Origin: Utricularia gibba
Lineage: Eukaryota; Streptophyta; Magnoliopsida; Lamiales; Lentibulariaceae
Direction: 5' to 3'
Length of the DNA stretch: 64,000 nucleotides
Assembly (NCBI GenBank): GCA_002189035.1
Contig: CM007989.1
Location: 5,487,001-5,551,000 of the forward strand
Shown in pieces: positions 33,777 through 46,028 of this stretch (positions within the stretch are counted from its first letter, which is position 1; the number at the start of each line of letters is the position of its first letter). Under the pieces are notes generated by a model, which was not told where the DNA came from, did not search any database, and saw only the letters and a list, made by a program, of their open reading frames with translations. The translations under genes were made by a program, and so were the position numbers.

Positions 33777-34295
33777 ATGGCGAATATGAATACGATTGTC
33801 AACATCGACAATGAAGGAAGCATGCATGCTCAAGACCCTGGACTAATGGCGATAAACCGGGAACAATTGAAGGCCCTAATGACAAATTTTTTCAGACATC
33901 AAATTATCATCTGGGCTGAACTCAAATGCACAAGAGGCATCCCCAAAAAACAAAGCAAAGAGGTGGCACAGAACCAATAGAACTGGAATACCTACCAGAA
34001 ACTGAAGATTAGTTGCTGAGAAGAAAAAAGACGTGAAAAGATCATTTATGAATGGGGTATGGATAGAAAAGAAAGAGCAAGAGAAATCTTAGATAGAAGA
34101 GAAAAGAAGCCGAGGAATGAGTTGGAAGAGGTTCTGGCAAAGAAAAAAGAGATCGGTTTGCATATAGAGCGATTAGTAAAGGAAGGTTGGGATTCCGATA
34201 ACACCGTTTTTATTGTATTATTGTATTTTTTAGGAGTATTTTATATAGTAATATGTTTTTTCGTTATGCTTAATTGTTTTCTTCTAGGCATTTAG
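33777..34295 (+). pseudogene. Short gag-like sense ORFs of the element
   Basis: A 67-residue ORF (33777-33980) starts MANMNTIVNIDNEGSMH just after the primer site, where gag is expected. A second ORF (34059-34295) has a charged, probably coiled-coil stretch (KERAREILDRREKKPRNELEEVL). No retroviral-type capsid or zinc knuckle is visible. They are taken as gag remains because of position only. Confidence 0.4.
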
Positions 34296-36404
34296 TTTGT
34301 AGAAATATGTTTGTCACGAAAATAGGCTCAATTGATAACAATTGAGTTGAAAATTCTAATATTACTTCCTAATCTATGTCTAAGTCTTAATAGGGTAAGG
34401 GTTAGTATTGGCAGCAATTGAAAAAACTAAAAAAAATTTTACTTTCAAAATTTCAAAGAACCTCGAGCACAATATCACAACTAAGAAGCCTATTTTTCAA
34501 TTCTAAAAACTAAAATCATAAATGGGTGTGAGGTGAATGTTGTGGGAGGGAAGTGAATTAATGGAAAGAGAATAAATGAATATATTTAGGGTTTCAAGGG
34601 ATAAATTGGTAAACTTACAATGAGAAGTAGAAATAAAATGTAATAAATAGCTCAAAGCTACTTCTCATATTCAATGTATTTTGTAAGAAGTATAATCATG
34701 TTTTGATCTGATTTATTTTTAATTCCACTTTTTTTGAGAAGTAGAAGAAAAAAAAAGTAGGTTAGAATATGCCCTAAACTTAAAACTAAAGACGAAGGAC
34801 TCAAACAGAAATAGGTTCATAGGCTTGAATAATGTCTACAGAGAGTTTGTTGTTCACACTAGCATCATAAACTCAAGCGAAGCATGGAAAATACAAAAAG
34901 TACAAAAAGCATTCATGGCTCTAAATAGCAAAGTAGAAATCGAAAATAAAGTGTCAATTAGTTGCAAATAGTTGTAGATCTATTGAAATTGAAAGTTTTG
35001 GGTGGAAATCTAGTTTGGAAATGTAGATCTGAAGGCTGGCCAGAGCTATTTGCCGGAGAACAGGTGTTTTCCTTGCTTCACACTCCTCGCTGTTCATTGT
35101 TCTCTCTCGTCCTTCCTCTTTTCTTTTCCTACTCAAAAGAAGCGTATTTCCATTTTTTCCATAGGTTTGAGAAGGAATATCTTTGCTCCAAATCTTATTT
35201 TTTTAAAGTAAGTTTACTTTTAGCTAAAAACCACTTTTCTACAGCTTTTCTATCCCCTATTGACTTATCAACACGTTAATCTTAATAAGGGTCTGGATTG
35301 GGATCCCTACTTTTGTTCTCGTACTTCTTATTTTTCTTAATTAGCTTTCATATTTATTTTGGAAAAGTACATATCTTGCTATTCTTAGAACCGAAGTTAA
35401 GCTTAGATTGGAAAGTTTAGTTGTATCAAATATGCTGCACAACTTTATAGAAGACTGTTTTTTCACATATATATGTAATAAATATATAAATAATATAAGC
35501 GACTTCTTGTGATTTCCTTTCAAAAAAAAATTCTGGATTGTGATTCTATAGAGCAACTCTATGAACTAGAACAACTTTTGAATGGAATAGTCATGATAAA
35601 AGAGATGACTCCAAGGATGAAGGACTACCAAGTTTTTTTTAGGGAATGATTGTCCACAAGGATTTTTGCCACACATTTGAATAAGATTGGTGCAAAAGTA
35701 CGTCAAGTTGATTAAAGCCCAACGATCAATATTCTAAAGCCCTAGTATTTGTTGCTGGTATTGTAGAAAAATAGCAAGTAATGTGACTTTTCTAACTTAT
35801 TTTGGGGTTAATGTTGTTGTAACTGCTCCTGCATTAATTTATTTTTTGTTACTCTATTAATATGGATATGTCTTCAATTGATTCTAACACATATCCTTGA
35901 TTTTTTCCTTTGTTTTGGCTTTTAGTGATGGGAAAAAAATACTGGAGGTAATGAAACTAACCAAAACAGTGGTGCAAAATGTGGCATGATTCCTAGACGA
36001 GTTTTTTTTGTTTCTTGAGATTTTGCTAGCTGAGGTTCGAACTTACTACTGAATCTAGAGACAATAAGTGCACCCAAAACAAATTCGGCTGTGTTTTAAA
36101 AACACATGAATCAGTCTAGAAAAGGGCCTACTCGGATTGGAAAAGTGACCCAACCTATGAGAGGTATCAGTTTACATCTCTAGCAGTAGTTCAGCACACG
36201 TAAGGAAAATTTTAGGTAAAAAAGCTCAATCGAGAGTTGACAAAGGAAAACAAACAACAACATATATACAAAAACATAGTCCCTGATTAGGATCACAAAA
36301 AACATGAGTTTTCAAATCAGGGTAAGTTATCCAGCACATCCCTAACTAGGATCATGATAAACATGTCCTCAAATCGGGGCAAAAATGTTTTTAACACAAC
36401 CGGT

Positions 36405-38815
36405 TTAAAAGAAAAATAAATGTTCAAGGTGGGGGGGATCTGTGGATGTGCTGAAATGCCCCTTCAGTTTGGTGGCCAACCTTGTGGGATCCTCTTCTCT
36501 CATTCTTTCTAAGATGATAGCCTCTAAGCACGGCAAATTGACTTCGAACTCAAGTTTCGGAGCTTCAATCAAACCAAGTTGGACTTTCTGCATATTCTCA
36601 TCCTTCTCGAGTGGAGCCACTTGGTCTCAATGAGGGTAGGTAACCGAGAGGCCAAATACCTGAGCAATCTGGCAGAGCTACCGATACAAAAGTAGACAGA
36701 CCATGTCACCCACATAAAGATTCAAAAGCTTTGAGAAGCAGTCAGAGCGAACAAAGTCGTGCAACATTTCTCGATGACCTGAATCTTGGTTGTGTAATTC
36801 GTCTTCTAGCACCGAGATGCGTTCCTTCACATGAATGAGATCCGAATCAACCGCCTCAAACATATCCTTGAAGCCTTCTTTCTCAAAGTTGGCATCACGA
36901 ATCACTTTTCCCATTTAGGCCACCATGGCCTCTAACTCCGCTTCACAATGGGATTGCTTACCTAGTATTGCCTTTAGAAAACTCTCCTCATCCCATAGAT
37001 GTTCGATCTTTGAGTCGTTTGTCGTTATCATAGCTCGGAGCTCCGAAAGCTTCACATTAAGAGACTCAAGCTTTTGAGCCAATCGCTATCCGAGAGATAT
37101 TCCCTAGAAGAGAAATGATAAATCGGTTGTGAAAAACTCAAAGATTCCTCAAAATCAGAAAATGTGAGGAAGATCAAACATACCAAATGCCTCTCAGTAC
37201 TGATTCTTTCAGAAACATAGGAGAACATGAAATACTCTCATCTAAAGCCGCATGCAACTCGGCAATAGCCTCATCAAAATTGAGAGGCACCTCTGGAGTT
37301 AGGAGCAAGTTGATTTCAGGAGAAAGCGGTAGTTTCTCGGCATTTACTTGGTATTCAAAGTTAGATCCTGAATTGTAGAAGTTTCGGCACCCTAGTCTCC
37401 TTTCGGGAGATATGCAGCGTCGTCAGACTCAACACCGAGAGAATCGATCTGGAAGGAAAAGCAAAGTCAAACCCTGGATGTGATAAGAGAACTCACCTTG
37501 TTGTGCATTCCCACCTCCCGAGCTTCATGCATCTCAATAGCAAAATAGGCTTCAGTCGTGACCTAGAAAAATTGTTTCTTCACCATTTTGTCAGTTATGA
37601 ATCAAAACAAAGAACAGTTAAATCTGCGAAGAATCCAAATTTGATGAAAATGAACCTAACTACCTTTTTGTTTTTTGGAAGGTTTGTGGGTATACATCTT
37701 AATGCTCCTCTTTTTCTTGGGAGCTTGGAGCTGAGCAAAAGACTCGGGAACCGCACTACAAGAAGGACTAGTTTATAAAGTGGATGGGACTGAAAGGGGA
37801 TCTGAAGGAGAACGCACAAGGGAAAAAAACTCCAAATCGGCATCATGAGGTGAAATGAAATCGGGCCACTATTTACTAGGATACGACCTAGAATGCCTGA
37901 ATTCATTAAAGACTCCCTCAAAAGCACTAAGGCATGAGATTTGTAACGAACGGTGCCCTCATTGGGCCATTAATACACGTCTCTACGAGATTCGGTAGAG
38001 GGCCGACAAGAGTCAAAAAACTTTATTTTGAAGGGAATAGGAGGATTAATAAGAAGGTTCCACCTAGAACCTAATGAAGGAGCAACCCAAATAAAAGATG
38101 ACTGTTAATCATGGTGGGTATCAGGAGCTTTAACTATGAAATGAGGGTTGTTCTCAAATTTGCGGAACCAAAAATAGGTATGTCGGTTCATTGGTGGCTT
38201 CACCTTGCAGACTATGATTTTAAAAAGCTGAAAAAAATCTACAAAGTATATAACCGGATTCATACTAGCCGAATAAAACAAGAAAGAAGTAAAGCATAAG
38301 ATAGAATTAATGACGAGGTAGTATAGGGGAATTGCAAAGGTGTGGATAAAGCAGACCATTAGAGGATGAAGAGGAAATAGGCCATCGGGATCAATTGGCT
38401 AAAGGGAGGAAGAGGCTTGTCACCCACACCCCAAGGAATTTTGGCATCATTCACCTGAGTGAGAATATATTCATCAGAGACCGAATATCGAGTGTGGATG
38501 GAGGAAATATTCAATTCACTAGATTTGCGAAACATCTCGAAAATAGGAATCGGAAGGAAAGAAATAATTGAGAAGAAGAAGGAACCCTAAAAATAAAAGG
38601 TAAGCGGAAGAAATACCAATCCTAGAAACCTTTGGAAACCCCCAAGAGATTTTCGGAAAGTTGAAGAACTTGTTAAAAGAACAAAGGAATACCTGGAAAT
38701 TTCGTAGATTCCAGTGACTTTTCAGCAAAAGTGAACGGTAAGAATAGAAGATATGGCGAGCAATAAAAACGACGTGGTAAAAAATGAAGGAAAGTGGAGG
38801 AAGGTGAAATGGCAT
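36405..38815 (-). pseudogene. Broken antisense ORF region of the element
   Basis: Several minus-strand ORFs in different frames (38519-38815, 38105-38359, 37595-37927, 36678-36914, 36405-36620) read as one decayed gene running opposite to the element. The part at 38105-38359 (FQLFKIIVCKVKPPMNRHTYFWF) resembles the plant gypsy-type ORF seen in Tat-lineage elements and large derivatives. The downstream part (36678-36914) has a heptad-like region (HVKERISVLEDELHNQDSG). Stops and frameshifts break it. Family assignment is from memory and tentative. Confidence 0.4.
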
Positions 38816-38990
38816 GGGAGTTAAAACATAAAAAAATTATGCGGGAAAACATGGCAGCCCTTAGGAATGTGTGGCAAAAATGACCAAAAGGATCGCTATA
38901 GTAAATCAGTGCAAAGCAAATTGGAATTCTGAGAATTTAGATCTACAGATCTGCCTTGAATGTTAGTATCGGCAAATCAAATGGTCCGAA

Positions 38991-39577
38991 TGATGGAGTT
39001 GGAAATCAGTAGATTACACAGATCACAAGTAGGCCACATAAATTGACCGTAGAGTAGAGTATCAAATCAGTTCAGACATAGGAAACGGAGTCTAAAAACC
39101 CATAATAAAAGCACATGCCTGCGGGAACCAGAATGGGACATTGTCACCCATCTCAAAAAAATCTAAAAAGCAACCTACTTGCAAGAATGCAGAGCAGACA
39201 GTGGGTATATGTCAACAGAACCACATGTTCGGTTGACATAACCCTTAAGTGCAAAAAGTAGCTAACATGCTCAAAAATCGGTTAGACGAGCCTCTCCTAT
39301 AAATAACATAACGTTTGAAGATAAATGCATTTTGCGTCATTCGCAAATCCTTGTAAACTACCTTCTCCACATTTTAGTAAAGTCTTTTTCTTCGGTGAGC
39401 TTCCTACTGCTCCATGATTTTCCATCATAATGCTTTCTACGTAAAAAATCCCTGTTCCTTCTTTGTTGCTTTACAGGTGACTATAAATCGGACTCAACAC
39501 CATTAAATTGAGCACCCATTATCAGCTTCACACTCGAAAATTGGACTCCTACGCTGATCTGATTTTCGACCACAACA
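38991..39577 (+). repeat. 3' LTR of the 33-39 kb element
   Basis: The 587-bp repeat matches the 5' LTR with many substitutions and small gaps; shared blocks include cttctccacattttagt, tttgttgctttaca and gattttcgaccac. It ends at the AACTA target duplication. I see no clear polypurine tract before it. Confidence 0.85.
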
Positions 39578-39929
39578 AACTATGACAGATCAAGAAGAAG
39601 AAAAGAATAATACACACAAGTTAGAAAACCCAATATAGAGGTGGACTAAAAGGTTGGAATGTTGTTAAGACAGTAGGATTTGTTATGTGGAAACTAATAG
39701 AAACAAGTAGGTCTAATTTTAATTACCTTAAAAAATTGTAAATCTAAGTAACTTATGAAAACTTAAAACTAAAAAATCAAAGAGATGGTCCAAATAGACT
39801 TGCACTGCCTCGAGCTAATTAATGCATTAGAGTTTTAGGACCAATATTAAAGAACACACTTCTCTATAACCTCCTAGGCAACACATTTCGTATTTGGTAA
39901 ATTTAGAGTCAAGAATTTCTTGTGTTATT

Positions 39930-41145
39930 TGATAAACGGAAATTTTAGCATGTCGTTGCATTAAAACCAAATTTCCGTATCAAATAAATTTATAGCCCTA
40001 ATCCTCACAAGACATAAATTAAACATAAGATGTACAGTGGAATTCGGGGTCGATCACAAGGAACTTGTGCTTGTCATATATTTCAGCATATGCAGAATTC
40101 AAAGTAACGGTAAGTCTTAGTCTAAGCTCGGACCAACAGTGATAAACAAGTTCGATAAATAAGATCAATAAACAATATCAGGTCTCAACATTAAAGGTAA
40201 CATGTACTAAGGTACCTTAAGGGTCTTCAGGTGGTATAGGGCCAAAATCTCTAATTTAATCTACCATGTTTCTACACTCACAACTTCAAATAACCCAAGT
40301 CTATCCAGGTCATTCATCATATTTTCGGCTAAGCTAGTCCCTCATATCATTACCAACATTGCAATTAGGTCTACTCGCATGCAAAGCATATAGAACTAGG
40401 TCTATCCGGTTCTACTGGTTCTACTGGTTCTACCCCGGATTAACACTTACTGCTCCCGTCTTCATTTGTTGGTCTATCTCTAAATCAAGTATCTAAGTTG
40501 TTAAGCTACTTGTTCCCCTCCTTAGATCTACCCATGGTTTGATAGAAACAACAGCTAAGAAACAATGGTTAATTTTATTAAGACTTCTAAACCCACGCCA
40601 CCATGCTTCACCTTAAGGCACTCCTAGGGTTTAGCTATTTATGCTTTGAAGGTAAAATGCAATGACATTAACATAAAACAACGAAAACATCAAGAAAATT
40701 GTGCAGAAGTTGGATGCAAAAGCTAAAAACATCAACAAGCTAAGATAAAGCAGTAAGGTTTCTGGATTTCGTCTGCCACTGTTCACATGCCAGAACAGTG
40801 GCACTGAACTGGGTCTTGATCTTTTTCCTTCACGCTGGAGGTTCTTCTCCAAAAAAATCGCCTTCTTCCTTCTTCTCCTTCAGTATTCTTCTGTGTTCGT
40901 GTTGGGGGAGAAACCCCTCGTGTGTGTTCTGAAAATTCTGGGGTGTGTCCCCTTTTTGCGAGTCTCTTTCCTCATCATCTCTCTCTTGCCTCCCACTATC
41001 CAAGGCAAGTACATTCTCTAACAACTTTGCTGCTCCTGGCCCTGACTTGCAGACTGCTGCCGTGACAGTGTACTCATTGTGTGTTAAACATAATTAAAAT
41101 CTATGATTTTTCATATCCTAAAACATGAAAATTTGTGTGTTATCA
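39930..41145 (-). repeat. 3' LTR of the Athila-like element
   Basis: On the plus strand it starts TGATAAACGG and ends GTTATCA, so its tips are inverted repeats. It is 1216 bp. A GC-richer block at about 40900-41086 is absent from the other LTR. A triple gttctactg(gt) repetition (about 40410-40432) is also private to this copy. Confidence 0.85.
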
Positions 41146-42075
41146 CACTATGCTACAACGACATTAGACTTGTCCCCAAGTCTTACCTAAGACTAACAGA
41201 AAACTGGTTCTTTCAACATCAATGATGAACATAGAACTAAGAATAAATTTCGGTGCATGAGTTACAGAAGTGCAAGTATGCATGTCATTTCATCACTCGA
41301 ATGTGCATCATTAGGTTCCTCTTGAGGAGTGTTTTCGAAGATCATATCTTATTGAACTGATCCCCAAAAGTCACTTAAGACCACGGTTGCCAACCCCCCT
41401 TTTTTTTCTTTTTCTTCTCTCTTTTTTTTTCTCTTCTTTTTTTTAGCAGTGAAGGGGCAGCTTGTTCCAGACTAATTTGGGCATAATGTGATTGCCTTTT
41501 CTTTTTTCTGAGTGTTGGGCAAGCACTCACACCTTATAACACAAGGCTCCTCTGTACTCCTCCGGATTAGTCTTTCCCTGCTCGCCCTTTCACTACTTAT
41601 TGAGTCTGTACATGCTCTTTTAATATGTACTGCTTTTTAGAACTTGGGTCTCAATTTTTTTTTCTTTTTTTTTTTCCTTTCGACCCTTTATTCACCTCTC
41701 TCTTTTTTTGGTTGGCAACTTGTTCCACAATGACTATGAAGTTCAACAATTCATATAAAAATAATCTAGAGCACACTCCTTAGATTCCTCGGGTCATACG
41801 TATGCTCTCATGAAATAAAAAGATAAAAACATGCTCACGGGTATCAAAAAGGTCCACAAAACTCATGCAACAGAATTCATCTAGTAGCGAAAATGTTTAA
41901 CCACATAGCCATCATAAACAATTTACTGCTACTGAACGAGACCTATGGTAAACACGACTCTAAGTCTAGACTTAGACTAATAGATACCATTCCTTGACGT
42001 AAATAGAATCCTAAACATGAAAATAAAACAAAACAAACATAAAATCCTACTCTACTAAATCGTTCTAGCAGCAGA
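41146..42075. other. Untranslated 3' part of the Athila-like element
   Basis: The stretch between the last ORF and the 3' LTR is T- and C-rich on the plus strand (for example 41398-41445 and 41650-41705), that is, purine-rich on the coding strand. No ORF is supported. Confidence 0.5.
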
Positions 42076-43963
42076 TTACTTGTTCAGGGAGGCGTCGGCC
42101 ACTCCCTGTTTCAACTCTGTAATCATCCGAATTAAATCAGAAATTTTGTCACTCATCACTTCTAATATTTCTGGGCAGCAGCAGTGTTTCCCTCCTTGAG
42201 CTGGGGTCGAGGTTGATGGAGCAGCAATATCTTCCTTCTTCTTCCTTGGGATAACTTTTCCTTCTAGTCCTGCCAAAGATCTAAAAACAAACCCACTTCC
42301 TTGGGTTTTGATTAGTCCAGCCACTTTCAAAGAATATGCATCCAATGGTACTGTCTTAGTCTCAACATGGAAAAATTTAAGTTCAAATAGTTTTTCAGGA
42401 CAAAGAGTATGCACCAGATGCGTAACAATATGACCAAAGGTTAGTTGCTGAATTTTAGTACGCCTATAATCCCTATTCATTTGTTCAGCAAACATTGCAC
42501 CTAAGTTCAGAGACCACTTATTCATAATGCACCACAACACAAATAATTCACGTTTGTAAAGAGCATTAAATCCAATATTTTTTTCGAAAAGAGTTGTAGT
42601 GACTAACATATGAACATAACGCATGAATGGATCAACAAACAACCCAGATTTCGTTCCCTTTGCCTTAAACTCAATGACATGCTGATCAGTTAAAATCCTT
42701 AAAATTCTTCAGCATCAAAGTTTGCTAGATAATCGAATAAAGAAGCAGCAAAATCATATGAATCTACTTGCTGTTTTGAGCAAAAACCAAGAGCAACATT
42801 CCACTCAGCCAAAGAAAACGAAAATTCAGTGCCCATCAAACGAAAGCAAACAGCAGTGGGCTCCAAAACAGTTTCTGGAATTTTGTAAGTGAAAGTCGAG
42901 GCAAATTCATATGAAAGTTCCACATATGCAGGAAGTTTAACTCAAATAAAATCATAAAGGCAGAATTCTCAAACATTGTATAAACCTTGTCCACTATGTT
43001 CAATTCGACAAGAATTGCAAAGTCAATGTGACGGCAGGGCAGTACCTTGGCACCTTTTACCTCTCCGTACCTGTCCACATGTTCTGCTGTTTCAAACTTC
43101 AGGTATTTTTCGTTTAACATATCTGCATGGTGCTTGAAGTAAGGGATTCCCTTTCCGGTCATTTGCCGTTGAAATCGCTCCCTTTCCACTGCGAATCTCC
43201 TTGCATTCATGAACATAGGAACTAATTTTGGGAGAAATTTCCTTACCTTCTCCATCCCTTTTTGCTCCTCTTCAGTTGTGCTCGTTGCAGTTTCTGCAGG
43301 TGGAGTCCCTTGCTCTTTTTGGCCTCGGACCAGTGACTGCACACCATGTTCGTCTGTTTCCTGTGCACGTCCCGTTTTGTTCTCACCTTCAACCTCCTCT
43401 TGAATTTCATTTTCGCCCTTAGGCTCTTCCGCTGCTGCATCTTCTTCATTTCTGGAAATTTCCACATTTTCCTCCACGGTGGGCAGCACGTGTTTTTCGG
43501 GTTCAGCGAATTCCTTCTCAGGCTCAGGTTCCTCCGTCGGAGCTTTCTGCTTTTTCGTTCTATGTTTCTTCCCCTTCTTCTTGGGCGAGACGTGCAGCTC
43601 TATAGGTGGTTCTTCCGCTGGAGCTTTTCTCTTCTTGTAGGTTGCCTGCATGTCCTTCAATCGTTGCTGAAGGCTGATATGCTCTGACTTGGAGGATGGG
43701 TTCTTCCGTTTTTTCCGTTTAGAGGACTCTCCCACCTTCGCTGTTTGAGGGATCATGTCTGCTCCTTGAGGAGTCTCTGTGGTGGCAGCAGCAGGCTGAA
43801 CCACGTCTTCCTGGGCCGGAGCAACAGTGGTTGTTGCTCCAGCATCCTCTGTTCCTTCCTTCACTTGCTCCTTTCTCGTCTTTTTTCCGCCAGACTTCTC
43901 CTTTGTGGCCTTCTTTGTGCTACGGGTCGCCGGCATCATGTTTCTACAGCTGTAATTTTTCAC
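42076..43963 (-). pseudogene. Athila ORF in env position, frameshifted
   Basis: The region starts at 43963 and its first ORF (42836-43963, 375 residues) has a long Lys/Glu/Ala/Pro-rich N-terminal half with basic clusters (KRKKRKNPS, KKRKAP, SPKKKGKKHRTKKQK). A more globular half follows (MNARRFAVERERFQRQ, YFKHHADMLNEKYLKFE). The reading passes through another frame (42699-42923, with FRLMGTEFSFSLAEWNVALGF) and ends in 42076-42642. I place it in the ATHILA ORF-1 family, called env-like because of its position; no signal peptide or clear membrane anchor is seen, and basic clusters fit a nuclear or nucleic-acid-binding protein better. One frameshift and a stop disrupt it. Confidence 0.7.
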
Positions 43964-44279
43964 AGAAAACTTGCTGACAAATGGGTGAAGTGAAGAAAAA
44001 CAGTAATGACTCTTCTAAGTACTTTCAAGCAACAGGGGCATTTCTATCATTCCCCTTCAGTACAACTTCCCACTCATCTCAACGGTCTGATTTTCGTAAC
44101 TCCCCATCAATAACTCCTCTTAACACTAAAAATCATTTCCCATCAGCATAAAATATGGATAAAATTCTTAAAATAACAACATTAAACTAGAAATTAAAAT
44201 GCTGAAATTAAAAACTTAGCCATGGGTTGCCTCCCACAAGCGTCCTTGTTTATAGTCTTGGACCCGACTTCTCGTGTGG

Positions 44280-46028
44280 CTACGTTTTTGGAGCATCCAT
44301 CAGCTTGATCATCTCCACATTTCCTGTGATCATGTTAGCCTTTTCATAAAAAACTTTCAAGCAATGCCCATTTACCAAAAATCCTTTATTTGAGTCTCCA
44401 TCAAATATCTCCACGACACCATTTGGAAAAATTTCTTTCACAATAAAAAGCCCTATCCATCTTGATTTCAGCTTTCCAGGATGCAATTTCAATCTGGATT
44501 GGAATAATAAGACTTTCTGGCCAATCTCGAAATTTCTCCTGGAAATATGCGCATCGTGATAGCTCTTAGTTCGAACCTTGACTAATTTTGAGCTCTTGTA
44601 CGCATCATTTCTCAACTCTTCCAATTCTGAAAGCTGGAGCTTCCTATGGCTTGCACTAAGGTTGGTGTCCAAGTTCAACTTCTTCACTGCCCACCAAGCC
44701 TTGTGCTCAAGAGCTACTGGTAATCTACAAGGCTTCTCATAGACCAACCAAAATGGTGAGGTCCCAATGGGAGTCTTGTATGTTGTTCGCATAGCCCAAA
44801 GTGCATCCTTTAACCTCATGCTCCAGTCCTTCCTGCTTGGGTTCACAACTTTCTCTAGAATTTGTTTGATTTCCCTGTTGAAGACTTCAGTTTGTCTTTG
44901 TGGATGGTAAGCTGTAGAAGGCTTGTACCAAACATTAAAACGCTTCAAAACACTCCTTAAGGCCTGATTGTAAAAATGTGTTCCCCTATCACTAATCAGC
45001 GCCTTAGGAGTTTCATATCTCGTGAAGATGTTGTTGCGCAAGAAATTAATCACAATCTTTGCATCATCAGTCCGTGTAGGGACTGCCTCAATCCATTTGG
45101 ACACATAATCAACCGCAACCAAAATATAATTGTAACTTGCTAAAGTAGAAAATGATCCAATAAAATCTATATCCCATACATCAAATAGTTCACATACCAG
45201 GATTCCTTGCTGGGGCATTTCGTTTCGGTTTGATAAATTTTCTACCCTTTGACATGGTTCACAACTTTTGCAATAGGCGTAACAATCTCTGAAAATATGT
45301 GGCCAATAAAATCCACAATCTAGAATTTTTCTTGTTGTTCTATTTGGTCCATGATGGCCACCAAAAGGTCCTACATGACAAGAATCAATTATTTTTGGAA
45401 TTTTATTTTCATGAACACACCTTCGAATGATGCCATCATTGCATCTCTTCCATAAATATGGATCATCCCATATGTAGTAATAGTTGTTCCTTGCATGATA
45501 GTCCATTCCTGGTGGCATCACCCCTGTTGAAACAAAATTTGCAAGATCAGCAAACCACGGTTCACGTATGCTAGTCCGAACTGAGAATAGCTGTTCATCC
45601 GAAAATGTTTCAGTGATGATTCCATCTCCTTCACTTCCTTCAATCCTACTGAGATGATCGGCCACAAGGTTCTCCCTTCCAGGCCTATTCTTTATCTCAA
45701 TATCAAACTCCTGGACGAGAAGGACCCATCTGATAAGTCTCGGTTTGGAGTCCTTCTTCTCCATCAAATGCTTCACCGCCGAATGATCAGTGTATACCAC
45801 CACTTTGCTACCTAGAAGATAAGAACGAAATTTTTCCAAGGCAAAAATAACAGCAAGAAATTCCCTTTCAGTGATGGTATAATTTTTCTGGGCCTCATCC
45901 AAGGTTTTCGAAGCATAAGAGATAACATGGTGCTTTCCTTCAATTTTATGTCCCAAAACAGCACCCACAGCATAATTACTTGCATCATACATGATCTCAA
46001 AATCATATTTCCAATCAGGTAGTTGCAT
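44280..46028 (-). CDS. RNase H and integrase region of Athila-like pol
   Basis: This open stretch of 582 residues is the best preserved part of pol. RNase H is at about 1-125 ([54 protein letters not shown]). The integrase zinc motif follows ([10 protein letters not shown] ... CKSCEPC, about 218-260). The catalytic core has D in WDIDFIG, D in ISDRGTHF and E in [10 protein letters not shown], so the D,D,E triad is intact. A C-terminal DNA-binding region follows ([16 protein letters not shown]). Its ATG is an accident of the frameshift at about 46030; in the parent element it would be part of a polyprotein. Confidence 0.9.
   Translation of the reverse strand: MQLPDWKYDFEIMYDASNYAVGAVLGHKIEGKHHVISYASKTLDEAQKNYTITEREFLAVIFALEKFRSYLLGSKVVVYTDHSAVKHLMEKKDSKPRLIRWVLLVQEFDIEIKNRPGRENLVADHLSRIEGSEGDGIITETFSDEQLFSVRTSIREPWFADLANFVSTGVMPPGMDYHARNNYYYIWDDPYLWKRCNDGIIRRCVHENKIPKIIDSCHVGPFGGHHGPNRTTRKILDCGFYWPHIFRDCYAYCKSCEPCQRVENLSNRNEMPQQGILVCELFDVWDIDFIGSFSTLASYNYILVAVDYVSKWIEAVPTRTDDAKIVINFLRNNIFTRYETPKALISDRGTHFYNQALRSVLKRFNVWYKPSTAYHPQRQTEVFNREIKQILEKVVNPSRKDWSMRLKDALWAMRTTYKTPIGTSPFWLVYEKPCRLPVALEHKAWWAVKKLNLDTNLSASHRKLQLSELEELRNDAYKSSKLVKVRTKSYHDAHISRRNFEIGQKVLLFQSRLKLHPGKLKSRWIGLFIVKEIFPNGVVEIFDGDSNKGFLVNGHCLKVFYEKANMITGNVEMIKLMDAPKT

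Larger units (their letters stand above)
33152..39577 (+). mobile_element. LTR retrotransposon, Tat-like or LARD, with intact target duplication
   Basis: The two LTRs (33152-33701 and 38991-39577) both begin TGATGGAGT and end in ATAATA or ACAACA. A perfect duplication AACTA flanks the element (33147-33151 and 39578-39582). A primer-binding-like TGGCACCAGCCGTGGGG sits 3 bases inside the first LTR (33705-33721). The 5.3-kb interior has no RT, integrase or protease that I can recognise. It has short sense ORFs near the 5' end and broken antisense ORFs toward the 3' end. That suggests a non-autonomous large retrotransposon derivative; antisense ORFs next to the 3' LTR are known in the Tat lineage. 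LTR divergence suggests an old insertion. Confidence 0.85.

Noticed and set aside
43346-43687. Plus-strand ORF rich in Leu/Phe
   Set aside because: It is the complement of the lysine-rich half of the Athila env-position ORF.
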